Assembly: GCF_047237965.1 (NCBI RefSeq)
Contig: NZ_JBDFLX010000001.1
Span: 372,001 to 436,000, forward strand
Direction: 5' to 3'
DNA: 64,000 bases
Origin: Noviherbaspirillum_A sp047237965
GTDB taxonomy: Bacteria > Pseudomonadota > Gammaproteobacteria > Burkholderiales > Burkholderiaceae_D
Below are positions 1-7,856 of this stretch, piece after piece. Position numbers and translations under genes: made by a program. The notes under the pieces were generated by a model that saw nothing but the letters and a program-made list of their open reading frames with translations, had not been told where the DNA came from and searched no databases. How positions within the stretch are numbered: position 1 is the first letter of the stretch; the number at the start of each line of letters is the position of its first letter.

Positions 1-278
1 CGGCCCGCGACATCGCGCCGGACATCCCACGCGGCCTGCTGATCGGCCATGTGCCGGACGACTGGCAGGCCAGGCTGGAGCAGGTCGGCGCGATGGCGCT
101 GCATACCAACCACAAGAACCTGAAGCAGGAACAGGCGCAGGCGATCAAGGCCGCCGGTTATGGCCTCTTCTGCTATACCGTCGACGACCCGGAAGCGGCC
201 AGGCGGCTGCTGGACTGGGGCGTGGATGCGTTCTGCACCGACCGGATCGACCTGATCGGACCGGACTTCGCCGGTTAA
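1..278 (+). CDS. ugpQ: Glycerophosphodiester phosphodiesterase, 3' fragment
   Basis: The gene enters from the left edge in the frame that begins at base 3, and 91 codons are visible before a TAA stop. These are the C-terminal part of a GDPD TIM-barrel enzyme: the segments ALHTNHKNL, GLFCYTVDDP and GVDAFCTDRIDLIG match the last strands and helices of UgpQ-type phosphodiesterases. Such enzymes cleave glycerophosphodiesters to glycerol-3-phosphate and an alcohol. That agrees with glpD, which oxidises glycerol-3-phosphate, about 3.5 kb downstream on the other strand. The start and the catalytic N-terminal half lie outside the window. Confidence 0.85.
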   Translation, partial: ARDIAPDIPRGLLIGHVPDDWQARLEQVGAMALHTNHKNLKQEQAQAIKAAGYGLFCYTVDDPEAARRLLDWGVDAFCTDRIDLIGPDFAG

Positions 279-341
279 GGCTGCATACGCCGGACGGGGA
301 TGGTCTAAGGCAGCGTGCTGGAAAAAGCACGGTTTGGTATA

Positions 342-367
342 GAATTGGATGAAATTCCATCCATTCC
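342..367. promoter_or_regulatory. Candidate operator for the toxin-antitoxin pair
   Basis: A 26-bp imperfect palindrome (20 of 26 positions symmetric) with half-sites GGATG (347-351) and CATCC (358-362) overlaps a likely -10 element (TATAGA at 338-343, or TAGAAT at 340-345). It ends 9 bp before the antitoxin ATG. Antitoxins of Xre/RES modules usually repress their own promoter, so this is a natural binding site. The palindrome is seen directly; its role is inferred. Confidence 0.5.
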
Positions 368-376
368 TGGATCGTC

Positions 377-865
377 ATGACGCCCAGCAAACCTCCTGCA
401 CCCAAGAAGCCTGTCAAATACCCTCCGCATGAAGCCGGGCGGCAGTTGACGGTCGCGCAGAACGTCGCACCCTACGGCGCCGGATTCACCGCCAGCGCCA
501 TCGACATGGTCGGCGCGATGCGGGCCGGCATGCCGGCCCAGATCGTTGCCGACACCGCCAGCCGGCTGGGCATCAGCCAGGACAGGTTGTACGAAAGCCT
601 GCGCCTTCCCCGCAGCACGCTCAAGAGCCGCGTCAGCAAGGGCCAGCCGCTGGCAGCGGTGGAGCAGGACCGGATGTACCGGGTTCACCGGGTGCTGGAG
701 CGCGCCCAGGCGGTGCTGGAAGACGAGGCGGCCGCCATCGCCTGGATCAACCGGGAGAACCGCGCGCTGGGCGGCGAGGCGCCGCTGGCGCTGCTCGACA
801 CCGAGGCCGGCTATGAGCTGGTGCAGGACACCCTCTGCCGGATCGAATACGGCGTGCTGTCCTGA
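377..865 (+). CDS. Antitoxin of Xre/MbcA/ParS type (RES-Xre module)
   Basis: This 162-residue protein has a basic, proline-rich N-terminus, an Xre-like helical region (about 55-95, including LGISQDRLYESLRLPRST) and a C-terminal DUF2384 toxin-binding domain (about 105-162) with the typical LLDTEAGYELVQDTLCRIE segment. It should bind and neutralise the RES toxin encoded next and repress its own promoter. Its TGA overlaps the ATG of the toxin by one base (TGATG), the usual translational coupling of toxin-antitoxin pairs. The starting ATG lies just after the palindrome noted upstream. Confidence 0.88.
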   Translation: MTPSKPPAPKKPVKYPPHEAGRQLTVAQNVAPYGAGFTASAIDMVGAMRAGMPAQIVADTASRLGISQDRLYESLRLPRSTLKSRVSKGQPLAAVEQDRMYRVHRVLERAQAVLEDEAAAIAWINRENRALGGEAPLALLDTEAGYELVQDTLCRIEYGVLS

Positions 866-1344
866 TGGCGGCCGGCGTCACGGTCTGGCGCATCGCCAAG
901 CACACGCTTGAATTTTCCGCGGCGGACCTGAGCGGCGGCGGCGCAAGGAAGACGGGCGGGCGCTGGAACAGCAAGGGGCGGGCGGCCGCCTATGCCTCGG
1001 CCAGCATTGCGCTGGCCACGCTGGAAACCCTGGCGCACCTTGGCGACAGCATCGCGGTGCGCAATGCTTTTCTGGTGCGCATCGATATTCCGCTGCCGGT
1101 CTGGGAACGGCGCAACCGCATCGAACCGGCCAGCCTCGATCCGGCCTGGCTGGCCGAGCCGGCAGGCTCGGTTACGGTCTTCCTCGGCGACCAGTGGCTA
1201 GACAGCGCCGCGGCGGCGGTGCTGGAAGTGCCGTCGGTGATCGTGCCGGAAGAAAGCAATTTGCTGATCAATCCGGCCCATGCGGATGCCGGCCTGATCC
1301 GGGCCGCGGTAGCGCGCCAGTTCATCTACGATCCGCGGCTCTGA
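865..1344 (+). CDS. RES-domain toxin (NAD+-degrading family)
   Basis: This 159-residue protein is a full-length RES domain. It opens with the VWRI arginine, then GGRWNSKG (the conserved R, W, N cluster), AAYAS with the conserved tyrosine, and ALATLETLAH with the conserved glutamate. The family is related to ADP-ribosyltransferases, and characterised members deplete cellular NAD+. Start and stop are intact and all the usual residues are present, so the toxin is probably active. It is translationally coupled to the antitoxin before it. Upstream and downstream genes are ordinary housekeeping genes, so this looks like a small chromosomal insertion rather than part of a larger defence island. Confidence 0.88.
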   Translation: MAAGVTVWRIAKHTLEFSAADLSGGGARKTGGRWNSKGRAAAYASASIALATLETLAHLGDSIAVRNAFLVRIDIPLPVWERRNRIEPASLDPAWLAEPAGSVTVFLGDQWLDSAAAAVLEVPSVIVPEESNLLINPAHADAGLIRAAVARQFIYDPRL

Positions 1345-1359
1345 GGCCGCTTTGCGGCG

Positions 1360-2157
1360 TCAGGCGTGCGCCGCCAGCAGGCGCCTGGCCAGCTCCACGA
1401 AGCCCGCGCCGCAGCGCGCCCCGGTTACATAGGCCGGCGCATGGCGCATGCGGTCGGTGAAGTCGGCCACGTTGGCCACCCCCACCGCATGGGGAAAGTA
1501 GGCAAACATCGGCTCGTCGTTCGGCGAGTCGCCGATGAACAGGTAACGTTCCCGCTCTGCGTCCAGGTCCACGCCGTAGCGTTCCCGCATCAGCGTGCGC
1601 GCCATGCCCAGCTTGTCGTAGTCGCCGAACCAGCCGTTGACATGGATGGAGCTGATCTTGGCCGTCATGCCGGCGTCGCGCATCAGCGCGGCGATGCGGT
1701 CGACCTCGCCGCTGGGCAGCGCCGGCACGTCCTCGCAGAAGTCGATTGCGATGTCGGCGATGCGGCAGAACTGGTCCGACGCCAGCGCGCAGCCCGGCAC
1801 CGCTTCCAGTATCGCGGCGGCAATGTCCTTCAGGCGCGCCGCATTGGCGGCGCGGGTCGCTTCGTCGGCCAGGAAGCGCTGGCGCAGCTTGCGGCTCTGG
1901 GCATCGTGCCAGAAGTAGAAGGCGCCGTTCTCGCCCACCACCGCATCCACCGGCCACATGCGGGCGATGTGGTCGCACCAGCCGGCCGGCCGGCCCGTGA
2001 TCGGAATCACCCGCAGGCCGCTCTGCTGCAGCGCTTCCAGCGCGGCATAGGCGTCGGCCGGTAGCTTGCCTTCCGTGGTCAGGGTGTCGTCGATGTCCAG
2101 AAACAGGCCGGTGATGCGGGACAGGGTGGCGTCTGGCAGGTCTTGCAGGGGCAGCAT
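1360..2157 (-). CDS. HAD-IIB family hydrolase
   Basis: This 265-residue HAD phosphatase has motif I DIDDT at residues 21-25 (nucleophile Asp21, acid/base Asp23), a motif II threonine in PITGRP, a motif III lysine near 182 (DYDKLG) and motif IV GDSPNDEPM with Asp210 and Asp214. The large cap between motifs II and III places it in subfamily IIB (Cof, sucrose-phosphatase and mannosyl-phosphoglycerate phosphatase relatives). The sugar-phosphate substrate cannot be told from sequence. It lies 16 bp downstream of the EEP hydrolase gene on the same strand and is probably cotranscribed with it. Confidence 0.85.
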   Translation of the reverse strand: MLPLQDLPDATLSRITGLFLDIDDTLTTEGKLPADAYAALEALQQSGLRVIPITGRPAGWCDHIARMWPVDAVVGENGAFYFWHDAQSRKLRQRFLADEATRAANAARLKDIAAAILEAVPGCALASDQFCRIADIAIDFCEDVPALPSGEVDRIAALMRDAGMTAKISSIHVNGWFGDYDKLGMARTLMRERYGVDLDAERERYLFIGDSPNDEPMFAYFPHAVGVANVADFTDRMRHAPAYVTGARCGAGFVELARRLLAAHA

Positions 2158-2173
2158 GCGGTTTTTTTCTTTC

Positions 2174-3028
2174 CTAGTCTTGTTGCAGTGTGATCAGCAC
2201 CGGCTGGTGGTCGGATGCCTGGGTGAGGCCGTCGACCCGGACATCCGCAATCCGCGGCGCCAGGTCGTCGGTCACGTAGATGAAATCGGTGGTCATGGCC
2301 GATGGCCATTGCTCCCTGTCGTACAGGCCCAGCGTCAGCGAATGCGGCACGCCCGGCCAGCGGGACGACCAGGCATCGTGCAGCGCGGGGCTGCCGTCGG
2401 CATGGGCCTGCTGCATGCGGGCATGCAAGGCATCGTCGGGCTGGTAGTTGAAGTCGGCGGTATAGATGGCCGACGCCGGACGCGGCAGGCTGCGGAAGGT
2501 GCCCTCGCTGCTGTCGGTCTCGACGAAGGCGCGCGCTTCGGCGCAGGCCTCGGCATGCAGGCCGCGCAAGGCTTCTACTTGTGCTGCGCGCTGCGGCGCC
2601 GAATAGTATTCGAGGTGGGTGGTGACTACCCGAGTCAGGCCGAACGGCGTTTCCAGCACCGCCTCCAGGGCCATGCGGCGCATGCTCTTCACGCTCGGGT
2701 CAGGCGGCGCGGGCAGCAGGTGGCGCAATACCTGGCGCACCGGCAGCCGCGACAGGATCATGTTGCCGAAGCGGCGCCGGCGGCCCTGCTGGCCCGGCAG
2801 GTCGACCGCCACGCCCTCGATCGCCGTATAGCCCGGCAGCAGCGCGGCCAGCGCGGCGAACTGATTGGCGTCGTTGTTGCCCTTCAGGGCCGGGAAGTTG
2901 TCCGCCACTTCCTGCAGGCATAGCACGTCGAAGTCGGCCAGCGCGCGCGCATGGTTGACGATGCGGCGCAGATCCACCACGCCGTCGCTGCCGCGGCCCC
3001 ACTGGATGTTCCAGGTAATCAGATTCAT
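2174..3028 (-). CDS. Endonuclease/exonuclease/phosphatase (EEP) family protein
   Basis: This 284-residue EEP-fold hydrolase has metal- and phosphate-binding residues in order: Asn7 (TWNIQ), Glu40 (LCLQEV), His138 (TTHLEYYS), Asp192 and Asn194 (ADFNYQPDD), and Asp273-His274 (SDHQPV). The complete set predicts an active Mg2+-dependent phosphodiesterase or phosphatase. The fold covers DNases, sphingomyelinases and inositol phosphatases, so the substrate is unknown. No signal peptide is visible, so it should be cytoplasmic. The start is supported by AGGAGAG about 6 bases before the ATG. It is followed by the HAD gene after 16 bp. Confidence 0.85.
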   Translation of the reverse strand: MNLITWNIQWGRGSDGVVDLRRIVNHARALADFDVLCLQEVADNFPALKGNNDANQFAALAALLPGYTAIEGVAVDLPGQQGRRRRFGNMILSRLPVRQVLRHLLPAPPDPSVKSMRRMALEAVLETPFGLTRVVTTHLEYYSAPQRAAQVEALRGLHAEACAEARAFVETDSSEGTFRSLPRPASAIYTADFNYQPDDALHARMQQAHADGSPALHDAWSSRWPGVPHSLTLGLYDREQWPSAMTTDFIYVTDDLAPRIADVRVDGLTQASDHQPVLITLQQD

Positions 3029-3066
3029 CAGGCGCTCTCCTGTTCCAGGCCGGTTGCCAGCCGGCG

Positions 3067-3756
3067 TCAGGCTGGCTCGATGCGAAACCCCAGCACGCTG
3101 CCATTGGCGCGGTGCCAGGTTTCGGCCAGCCGGGTGGCATTATCGCGGTCGCGCGAGCGGATCACCATGCGGTATTCGAAGATGCGGCCCGAGTCTTCCA
3201 TGCTGTAGCTCATGTTGGCGATGGAAAAGCCGTGCGCGGCGATCAGTTCGCGCAGCGCCTCTTCCCCCATCACGCTTTCCGACTGGAAGCGCACCACGTG
3301 CTGCGCATAGTAATAGGCCGGCAGGATGCGCTCCACCCAGCGGAAGATGGACAGCGCCGCCACGGTCAGCGTCGTGACCATCAGCACCGGGAAATAGAAG
3401 CCGATGCCGGCCAGGATGCCGATGGCGGCCGTCATCCAGATCGAGGCCGCGGTGGTCAGGCCGCGCACCGACAGGCCGTCCTTCATGATCACGCCGGCGC
3501 CCAAAAAGCCGATGCCGGTCATGATGCCCTGCGCCATGCGGGTGGGGTCGGTACGCACGCTGTCGGCCAGCGGCGCGATATACCAGCTCGACTGGTACAG
3601 CGTGACCAGCATCAGCATGCTCGACGAGACGCACACCAGCACATGGGTGCGAAAGCCGGCGGGGCGGCCATGGTAGCTGCGCTCCAGGCCGATCAGGCCG
3701 CCCGCCACCAGCGCGGTGAGGAGGTGAAGCAGGATGTTTTCGTAAAGAAGATTCAT
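3067..3756 (-). CDS. MgtC/SapB family membrane protein
   Basis: This 229-residue protein has four or five hydrophobic helices in residues 1-145, including the MgtC signature GGLIGLER followed by AGFRTH and the GIGFLGAGVIMK segment. A soluble ACT-like C-terminal domain follows (about 150-229). MgtC proteins are inner-membrane proteins linked to survival at low magnesium and to modulation of membrane energetics. I chose the ATG at 3756 because it overlaps the TGA of glpD in an ATGA junction, which points to translational coupling with glpD. Longer in-frame starts would run inside glpD and can be ignored. Confidence 0.88.
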   Translation of the reverse strand: MNLLYENILLHLLTALVAGGLIGLERSYHGRPAGFRTHVLVCVSSSMLMLVTLYQSSWYIAPLADSVRTDPTRMAQGIMTGIGFLGAGVIMKDGLSVRGLTTAASIWMTAAIGILAGIGFYFPVLMVTTLTVAALSIFRWVERILPAYYYAQHVVRFQSESVMGEEALRELIAAHGFSIANMSYSMEDSGRIFEYRMVIRSRDRDNATRLAETWHRANGSVLGFRIEPA

Positions 3757-5270
3757 GCCGGCAGCTGCGGGACCACGCCTTCCATGTAGAGAGCAAAGCG
3801 CGCCCGTTGTTCCGGGCTCATGTGCAGGCCGGCCTTGGTGCGGCGCCACAGGACGTCGTCGGCCTGCTGCGCCCATTCGTGCTCGATCAGGTAGCGCACT
3901 TCGCGTTCGTACAGGTTGCCGCCGAAATATTGGCCGAGGTCCGACGGCGTTGCGGCATCGCCCAGGATCGCTTCGGCCTTGCTGCCGTGGCGCTGCATCA
4001 GCGCGGCCAGCAGGGTCTCGGGCATGCCGGGATAGCGCGCGGCGAGCCGCGGCAGAAAGCCAGCCTGTCCGGCCGGCCCGAGGTCGCCGCCGGGCAGGGG
4101 TTCGGTGCCGGTCCACTTGCCGCCGGCCTTTTCCATCCAGGGCGCGAGCTTGTCCAGCGCGGCCTCGGCCAGCTTGCGATAGGTGGTGATCTTGCCGCCA
4201 TACACCGACAGCTGCGGCACGTTGACATCGCCGTCTTCCAGCACCAGCGTGTAGTCGCGGGTGACCGCAGACGGGTCCTCGGTGCCATCGTCGTACAGCG
4301 GACGGATGCCGCTGTAGCTCCAGACCACCTGGTCGGGCGTGACCGGGCGGGCGGAATAGCGGCTGACCTGGTTGCACAGGTAATCCAGTTCCTGCTGGCT
4401 GATCTTCCCGCCTTCGCTGATGTCGTTGACCACCATGTCGGTGGTGCCGATCAGCGTGAAATCGCGCTCGTAGGGAATCATGAAGATGATGCGCTTGCCG
4501 CTGTCCTGCACGATGTACGCATGCTCGCCTTCATACAGCTTGGGCACCACGATATGGCTGCCCTTGACCAGCCGCACGCCGGCCTTGGTTTTGGCCGTGC
4601 CCATGCTGCCTGCCACCTTGCTGACCCACGGTCCGGCCGCGTTGACCAGCATGCGCGAACGCACCGTATGACGCTGGCCGGTGCGCAGGTCTTCCAGTTC
4701 GGCATGCCAGAGGCCGTTCTCGCGGCGGGCGGAAAGGAATCGGGTGCGGGGCAAAATCGCGGCCCCATGCTCGGCCGCCGAGCGTAGGTTCAGCAGCACC
4801 AGGCGGGCATCGTCGACCCAGGCGTCGGAATAGATATATCCCTTGTGGAATTCTGTCTTCAGGCCGGCGCCGTAGGGCGTGCGCAGCAGGCTGATGCCGG
4901 AGGAGCGCGGCAGGGTGGTCTTGCCGCCGAGGCGGTCATACATCAAGAGGCCCAGCCGTATCATCCAGCCCGGCCGCAGACCCTTGGCATGCGGCATCAC
5001 GAAACGCAGCGGCCAGGCGATGTGCGGCGCAATGCGCAGCAGCACTTCGCGCTCGGCGAGCGCTTCGCCCACCAGACGGAATTCATAATGTTCCAGATAG
5101 CGCAGGCCGCCATGGATCAGCTTCGTGCTGGCCGACGACGTTGCGCTGGCGAAGTCATTCTGCTCGCATAGCGCAACCGACAGACCGCGGCCCGCGGCGT
5201 CGCGGGCGATGCCGGCGCCGTTGATGCCGCCGCCGATGATCAACAAGTCAACTTGGGAAGGAAATGTCAT
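3753..5270 (-). CDS. glpD: Aerobic glycerol-3-phosphate dehydrogenase
   Basis: This 505-residue FAD-dependent enzyme oxidises glycerol-3-phosphate to dihydroxyacetone phosphate at the inner membrane and passes electrons to quinone. The FAD-binding motif IIGGGINGAG lies at residues 11-20, followed by ARDAAGRGL and the conserved TSSASTKLIHGGLRYLE block; the C-terminal DAO_C domain covers about 385-505. Length matches E. coli GlpD (501). The ATG at 5270 is preferred because the protein then starts directly before the FAD motif; a TTG at 5297 would add nine residues. Neither has a clear ribosome-binding site. Its stop overlaps the mgtC start. Confidence 0.93.
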   Translation of the reverse strand: MTFPSQVDLLIIGGGINGAGIARDAAGRGLSVALCEQNDFASATSSASTKLIHGGLRYLEHYEFRLVGEALAEREVLLRIAPHIAWPLRFVMPHAKGLRPGWMIRLGLLMYDRLGGKTTLPRSSGISLLRTPYGAGLKTEFHKGYIYSDAWVDDARLVLLNLRSAAEHGAAILPRTRFLSARRENGLWHAELEDLRTGQRHTVRSRMLVNAAGPWVSKVAGSMGTAKTKAGVRLVKGSHIVVPKLYEGEHAYIVQDSGKRIIFMIPYERDFTLIGTTDMVVNDISEGGKISQQELDYLCNQVSRYSARPVTPDQVVWSYSGIRPLYDDGTEDPSAVTRDYTLVLEDGDVNVPQLSVYGGKITTYRKLAEAALDKLAPWMEKAGGKWTGTEPLPGGDLGPAGQAGFLPRLAARYPGMPETLLAALMQRHGSKAEAILGDAATPSDLGQYFGGNLYEREVRYLIEHEWAQQADDVLWRRTKAGLHMSPEQRARFALYMEGVVPQLPA

Positions 5271-5513
5271 GAACGTTTGTGCCGAGCGTGTGAACAACTG
5301 TCAATATACGCCGCTTTGAACGTATGTGCAAGTTGTTTGAAATAATGTGCAGTGCAGATTGCCTACGCGGCTTGTAGGCATCGTCCGACCCGCTTTTCTC
5401 CTGTTCGCTGATTGTTGGTCCGCCATGCGCTTCCGATAATCGAACCACTTTTTGGCCAAGGCCACCATGCACGCCGGCAGCTTTCCAGCAGCGGGCAGCC
5501 AACAGAAGACATC

Positions 5514-6992
5514 ATGCAAAACCTGACGGACGACATTCACTACATCCAGCCGGCACGCCCGGCTAGTGCCCCCGCGGCGTCGGCGCGGGCGGCGACGCCC
5601 CTGCGCCGGCTGTACCGCGAACTGATGCGCGACCAGCCCGAGCCATCGGCGCTGCAGCGTGGCGAGGAATGGCTGCGGCAGCAACTGACGGCGACCGACC
5701 GGCTGGAGTCGGACCTGCCCGAGGACATCGACGACATCGGCGACTGGATCGCCGCCAGCACCGCCCTGGTCGGCCAGCGCTACCGCCATTACCTGGAAGC
5801 GCGCAAGGCCGGCGGCCCGCGCCAGTACTTCACCAGCAAGTCGCATGCGCTGTATTTCCTGAAATCGGTTGCGCCGACCAAGCTGGTCGACGGCGCCTGG
5901 CTGTATGGCCTGACGCCTTACTGGAACGATGCCCGCTTCACCGCGCTGATCCGCATCTACCTCGAGGAGCTGGGCGACGGCGTGCCCGAGCGCAACCACG
6001 TCCTGCTGTTCAAGCGGCTGCTGGCCGCCCATGGCTGCGAGCACTGGGAAAACCTGAGCGAAGACCATTACGTGCAGGGCGTGATCCAGCTGGCGCTGGC
6101 GCGCCATGCCGGCGACTTTTTGCCGGAAGTCATCGGCTTCAACCTCGGCTATGAGCAGCTGCCGCTGCACCTGCTGATCTGCGCCTATGAACTCAACGAA
6201 CTCGGCATCGACCCGACCTACTTCACGCTGCATGTCACGGTCGACAATGCCGACACCGGCCACGCCCGCAAGGCGCTCGAAGGCCTGGTGGAAACCATGC
6301 CGCGGGTAGGCGACCGGCGGGCGTTCATGCAGCGCGTGGCGCGCGGCTACAAGCTCAACATGCTGGGCGCCGGCACCAATTCCGTGATCGCCGAGTTCGA
6401 CATCGACCGGGAAATCGTCGCTGTCTTTACCGCCAAGAGCGCAACCGGCAAGGAGGCCCACTCCGACTATTGCCGCATCGGCGGCCGCGCCGTCAATGAC
6501 TGGCTGTCGGACCCGGCGCAGATTCCCGCCTTCCTTGATGCGCTGGTCGAGCGCGACTGGATCCGGCGCGGCGACGATCCGCAGAACAGCCGCTTCTGGC
6601 GCCTGCTGCAGGGCGAGCGGGCCGAGATGTTCGGCGTCTTTTCCGCTTATGAGCAGCAGGTGATCCACGACTGGATCGCGGCCGGCTGGGAAGGCGCGCA
6701 GCGCCGCCAGATCAGCTTCCGGGCGCGGCAGCGGCTGATGGATACGCTGGGACAGCCGGCGCCGAGCGACTGGCATGGCGTGCGCGGCGTGCTGCGCAAC
6801 CCGGCGCAGCGCAGCGCGGCGGACGGGCAGAACGACTTCAACCTCGAACTGCGTACCCTGGAAGAAACCCTGGCGGCGCAGGAAAGCCGCGAGCAGGCGA
6901 TGGAACTGCTGGTGCAGCTGATGGCGCCGGCCAGCCACCATACGCCCGCTGGGCTGATGGCCACCCGCATCTACAGCCGCATGCTGGCCTGA
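5514..6992 (+). CDS. Iron-containing redox enzyme family protein (haem-oxygenase-like)
   Basis: This 492-residue helical protein resembles the haem-oxygenase-like di-iron oxidase/oxygenase group often annotated as iron-containing redox enzyme. Candidate metal ligands are Glu151/Glu152 (YLEELGDG), His162 (ERNHVLL), Glu214 (LGYEQLP) and the cluster His240, Asp244, Asp247, His250 (LHVTVDNADTGHA). Characterised relatives (UndA, SznF) carry out O2-dependent oxidations, but this subfamily has no assigned substrate that I know of. It stands alone between divergent glpD and downstream recX. The ATG at 5514 was chosen over an upstream in-frame start at 5412 because homology-like sequence begins only well inside. 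Confidence 0.72.
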   Translation: MQNLTDDIHYIQPARPASAPAASARAATPLRRLYRELMRDQPEPSALQRGEEWLRQQLTATDRLESDLPEDIDDIGDWIAASTALVGQRYRHYLEARKAGGPRQYFTSKSHALYFLKSVAPTKLVDGAWLYGLTPYWNDARFTALIRIYLEELGDGVPERNHVLLFKRLLAAHGCEHWENLSEDHYVQGVIQLALARHAGDFLPEVIGFNLGYEQLPLHLLICAYELNELGIDPTYFTLHVTVDNADTGHARKALEGLVETMPRVGDRRAFMQRVARGYKLNMLGAGTNSVIAEFDIDREIVAVFTAKSATGKEAHSDYCRIGGRAVNDWLSDPAQIPAFLDALVERDWIRRGDDPQNSRFWRLLQGERAEMFGVFSAYEQQVIHDWIAAGWEGAQRRQISFRARQRLMDTLGQPAPSDWHGVRGVLRNPAQRSAADGQNDFNLELRTLEETLAAQESREQAMELLVQLMAPASHHTPAGLMATRIYSRMLA

Positions 6993-7075
6993 CGCTGCAG
7001 GCTGGCGGCAGGGCAGCGGCGGATGCGTGGGCGATCCAGTATCATCGAAGGGTTTCCATCGCCTCCTGCGCAGCC

Positions 7076-7831
7076 ATGTATCTGATCAACAAGAAAACCG
7101 GCGTGCCCGAACCGCTGCCGGAAGACGAGGCTGGCGACCCGCCTTCAGGCGCCGGCAAGCCGGACAAACCGCGACGCGAGGCCGGCAGTTTCGGCCGCCG
7201 CAAGCCGGAACCCATTCCCGGCGAATTTACCCGCACCTCCGACCGCAAGCGGCCGGCACGCGCCAGCGCCAGCCCGTGCGAATACACCCGCACCTCGGAC
7301 CGCAAGCGCAAGCCGGCCACGCCGCGCGAACCCGGCGCGCCGCCGGAAAAGCCGGCGCAGTCGGCCAAGGCCTATGCCGTCTGGCTGCTGGCGCGGCAGG
7401 ATTACAGCGCTGCCGCACTGCGCCGCAAGCTGGGCTCCAAGGGCTATGACGAGACGGAAGTGGAAGACGCGATGGCCTTCGTCATCGGCAACCGCTATCA
7501 GGATGACGGCCGTTTCGCCGAGCAGCGTTCACGCGGCATCGAGAACCGCGCCGGCAACCGGCGCATCGAAATGACCTTGCGGCAGAAGGGGATCGACGCC
7601 GACCTGGCCAAGACGCAGGTGCAGCAGCTAGCGCCGGAGGAGGAGCGGGTGCTGCATGCGGTGGCGAAATTCCAGGCCCAGGTCAAGCGCGACGGCATGA
7701 GCCAGGAGCTGAAGCTGAAGATCTATCGCTTCCTGGCCTACCGCGGCTTTTCTTCCAAGGCCATCCGGGCCGGCATCGAATCGCTGGGCACGGATGGCGG
7801 CTGGGTGGACGACGTCGGCGAGAGTGAATGA
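7076..7831 (+). CDS. recX: Regulatory protein RecX with a long N-terminal extension
   Basis: Residues about 98-251 form a RecX domain of three-helix repeats (KAYAVWLLARQDYSAAALRRKL; VIGNRYQDDGRFAEQRSR; LAYRGFSSKAIRAGIESL). RecX binds RecA filaments and limits their activity. The first ~95 residues are a basic, proline-rich, probably disordered extension not found in typical RecX (about 150 residues). It contains a repeated motif, EFTRTSDRKR and EYTRTSDRKR. recA is not adjacent here, although it is a common neighbour elsewhere. The annotated ATG is the only start before the extension. Confidence 0.85.
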   Translation: MYLINKKTGVPEPLPEDEAGDPPSGAGKPDKPRREAGSFGRRKPEPIPGEFTRTSDRKRPARASASPCEYTRTSDRKRKPATPREPGAPPEKPAQSAKAYAVWLLARQDYSAAALRRKLGSKGYDETEVEDAMAFVIGNRYQDDGRFAEQRSRGIENRAGNRRIEMTLRQKGIDADLAKTQVQQLAPEEERVLHAVAKFQAQVKRDGMSQELKLKIYRFLAYRGFSSKAIRAGIESLGTDGGWVDDVGESE

Positions 7832-7856
7832 TGGCTATCGCGGGGCGGTCCGACCG

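Noticed and set aside
3757..4377. Longer start for the MgtC protein within glpD
   Set aside because: The upstream frame gives low-complexity Arg/Pro sequence; the ATG in the glpD stop overlap starts exactly at the MgtC homology.
5301..6941. Long open frame opposite the haem-oxygenase-like gene
   Set aside because: Composition is typical of antisense shadows in GC-rich DNA; the plus strand has a coherent protein with plausible ligands.
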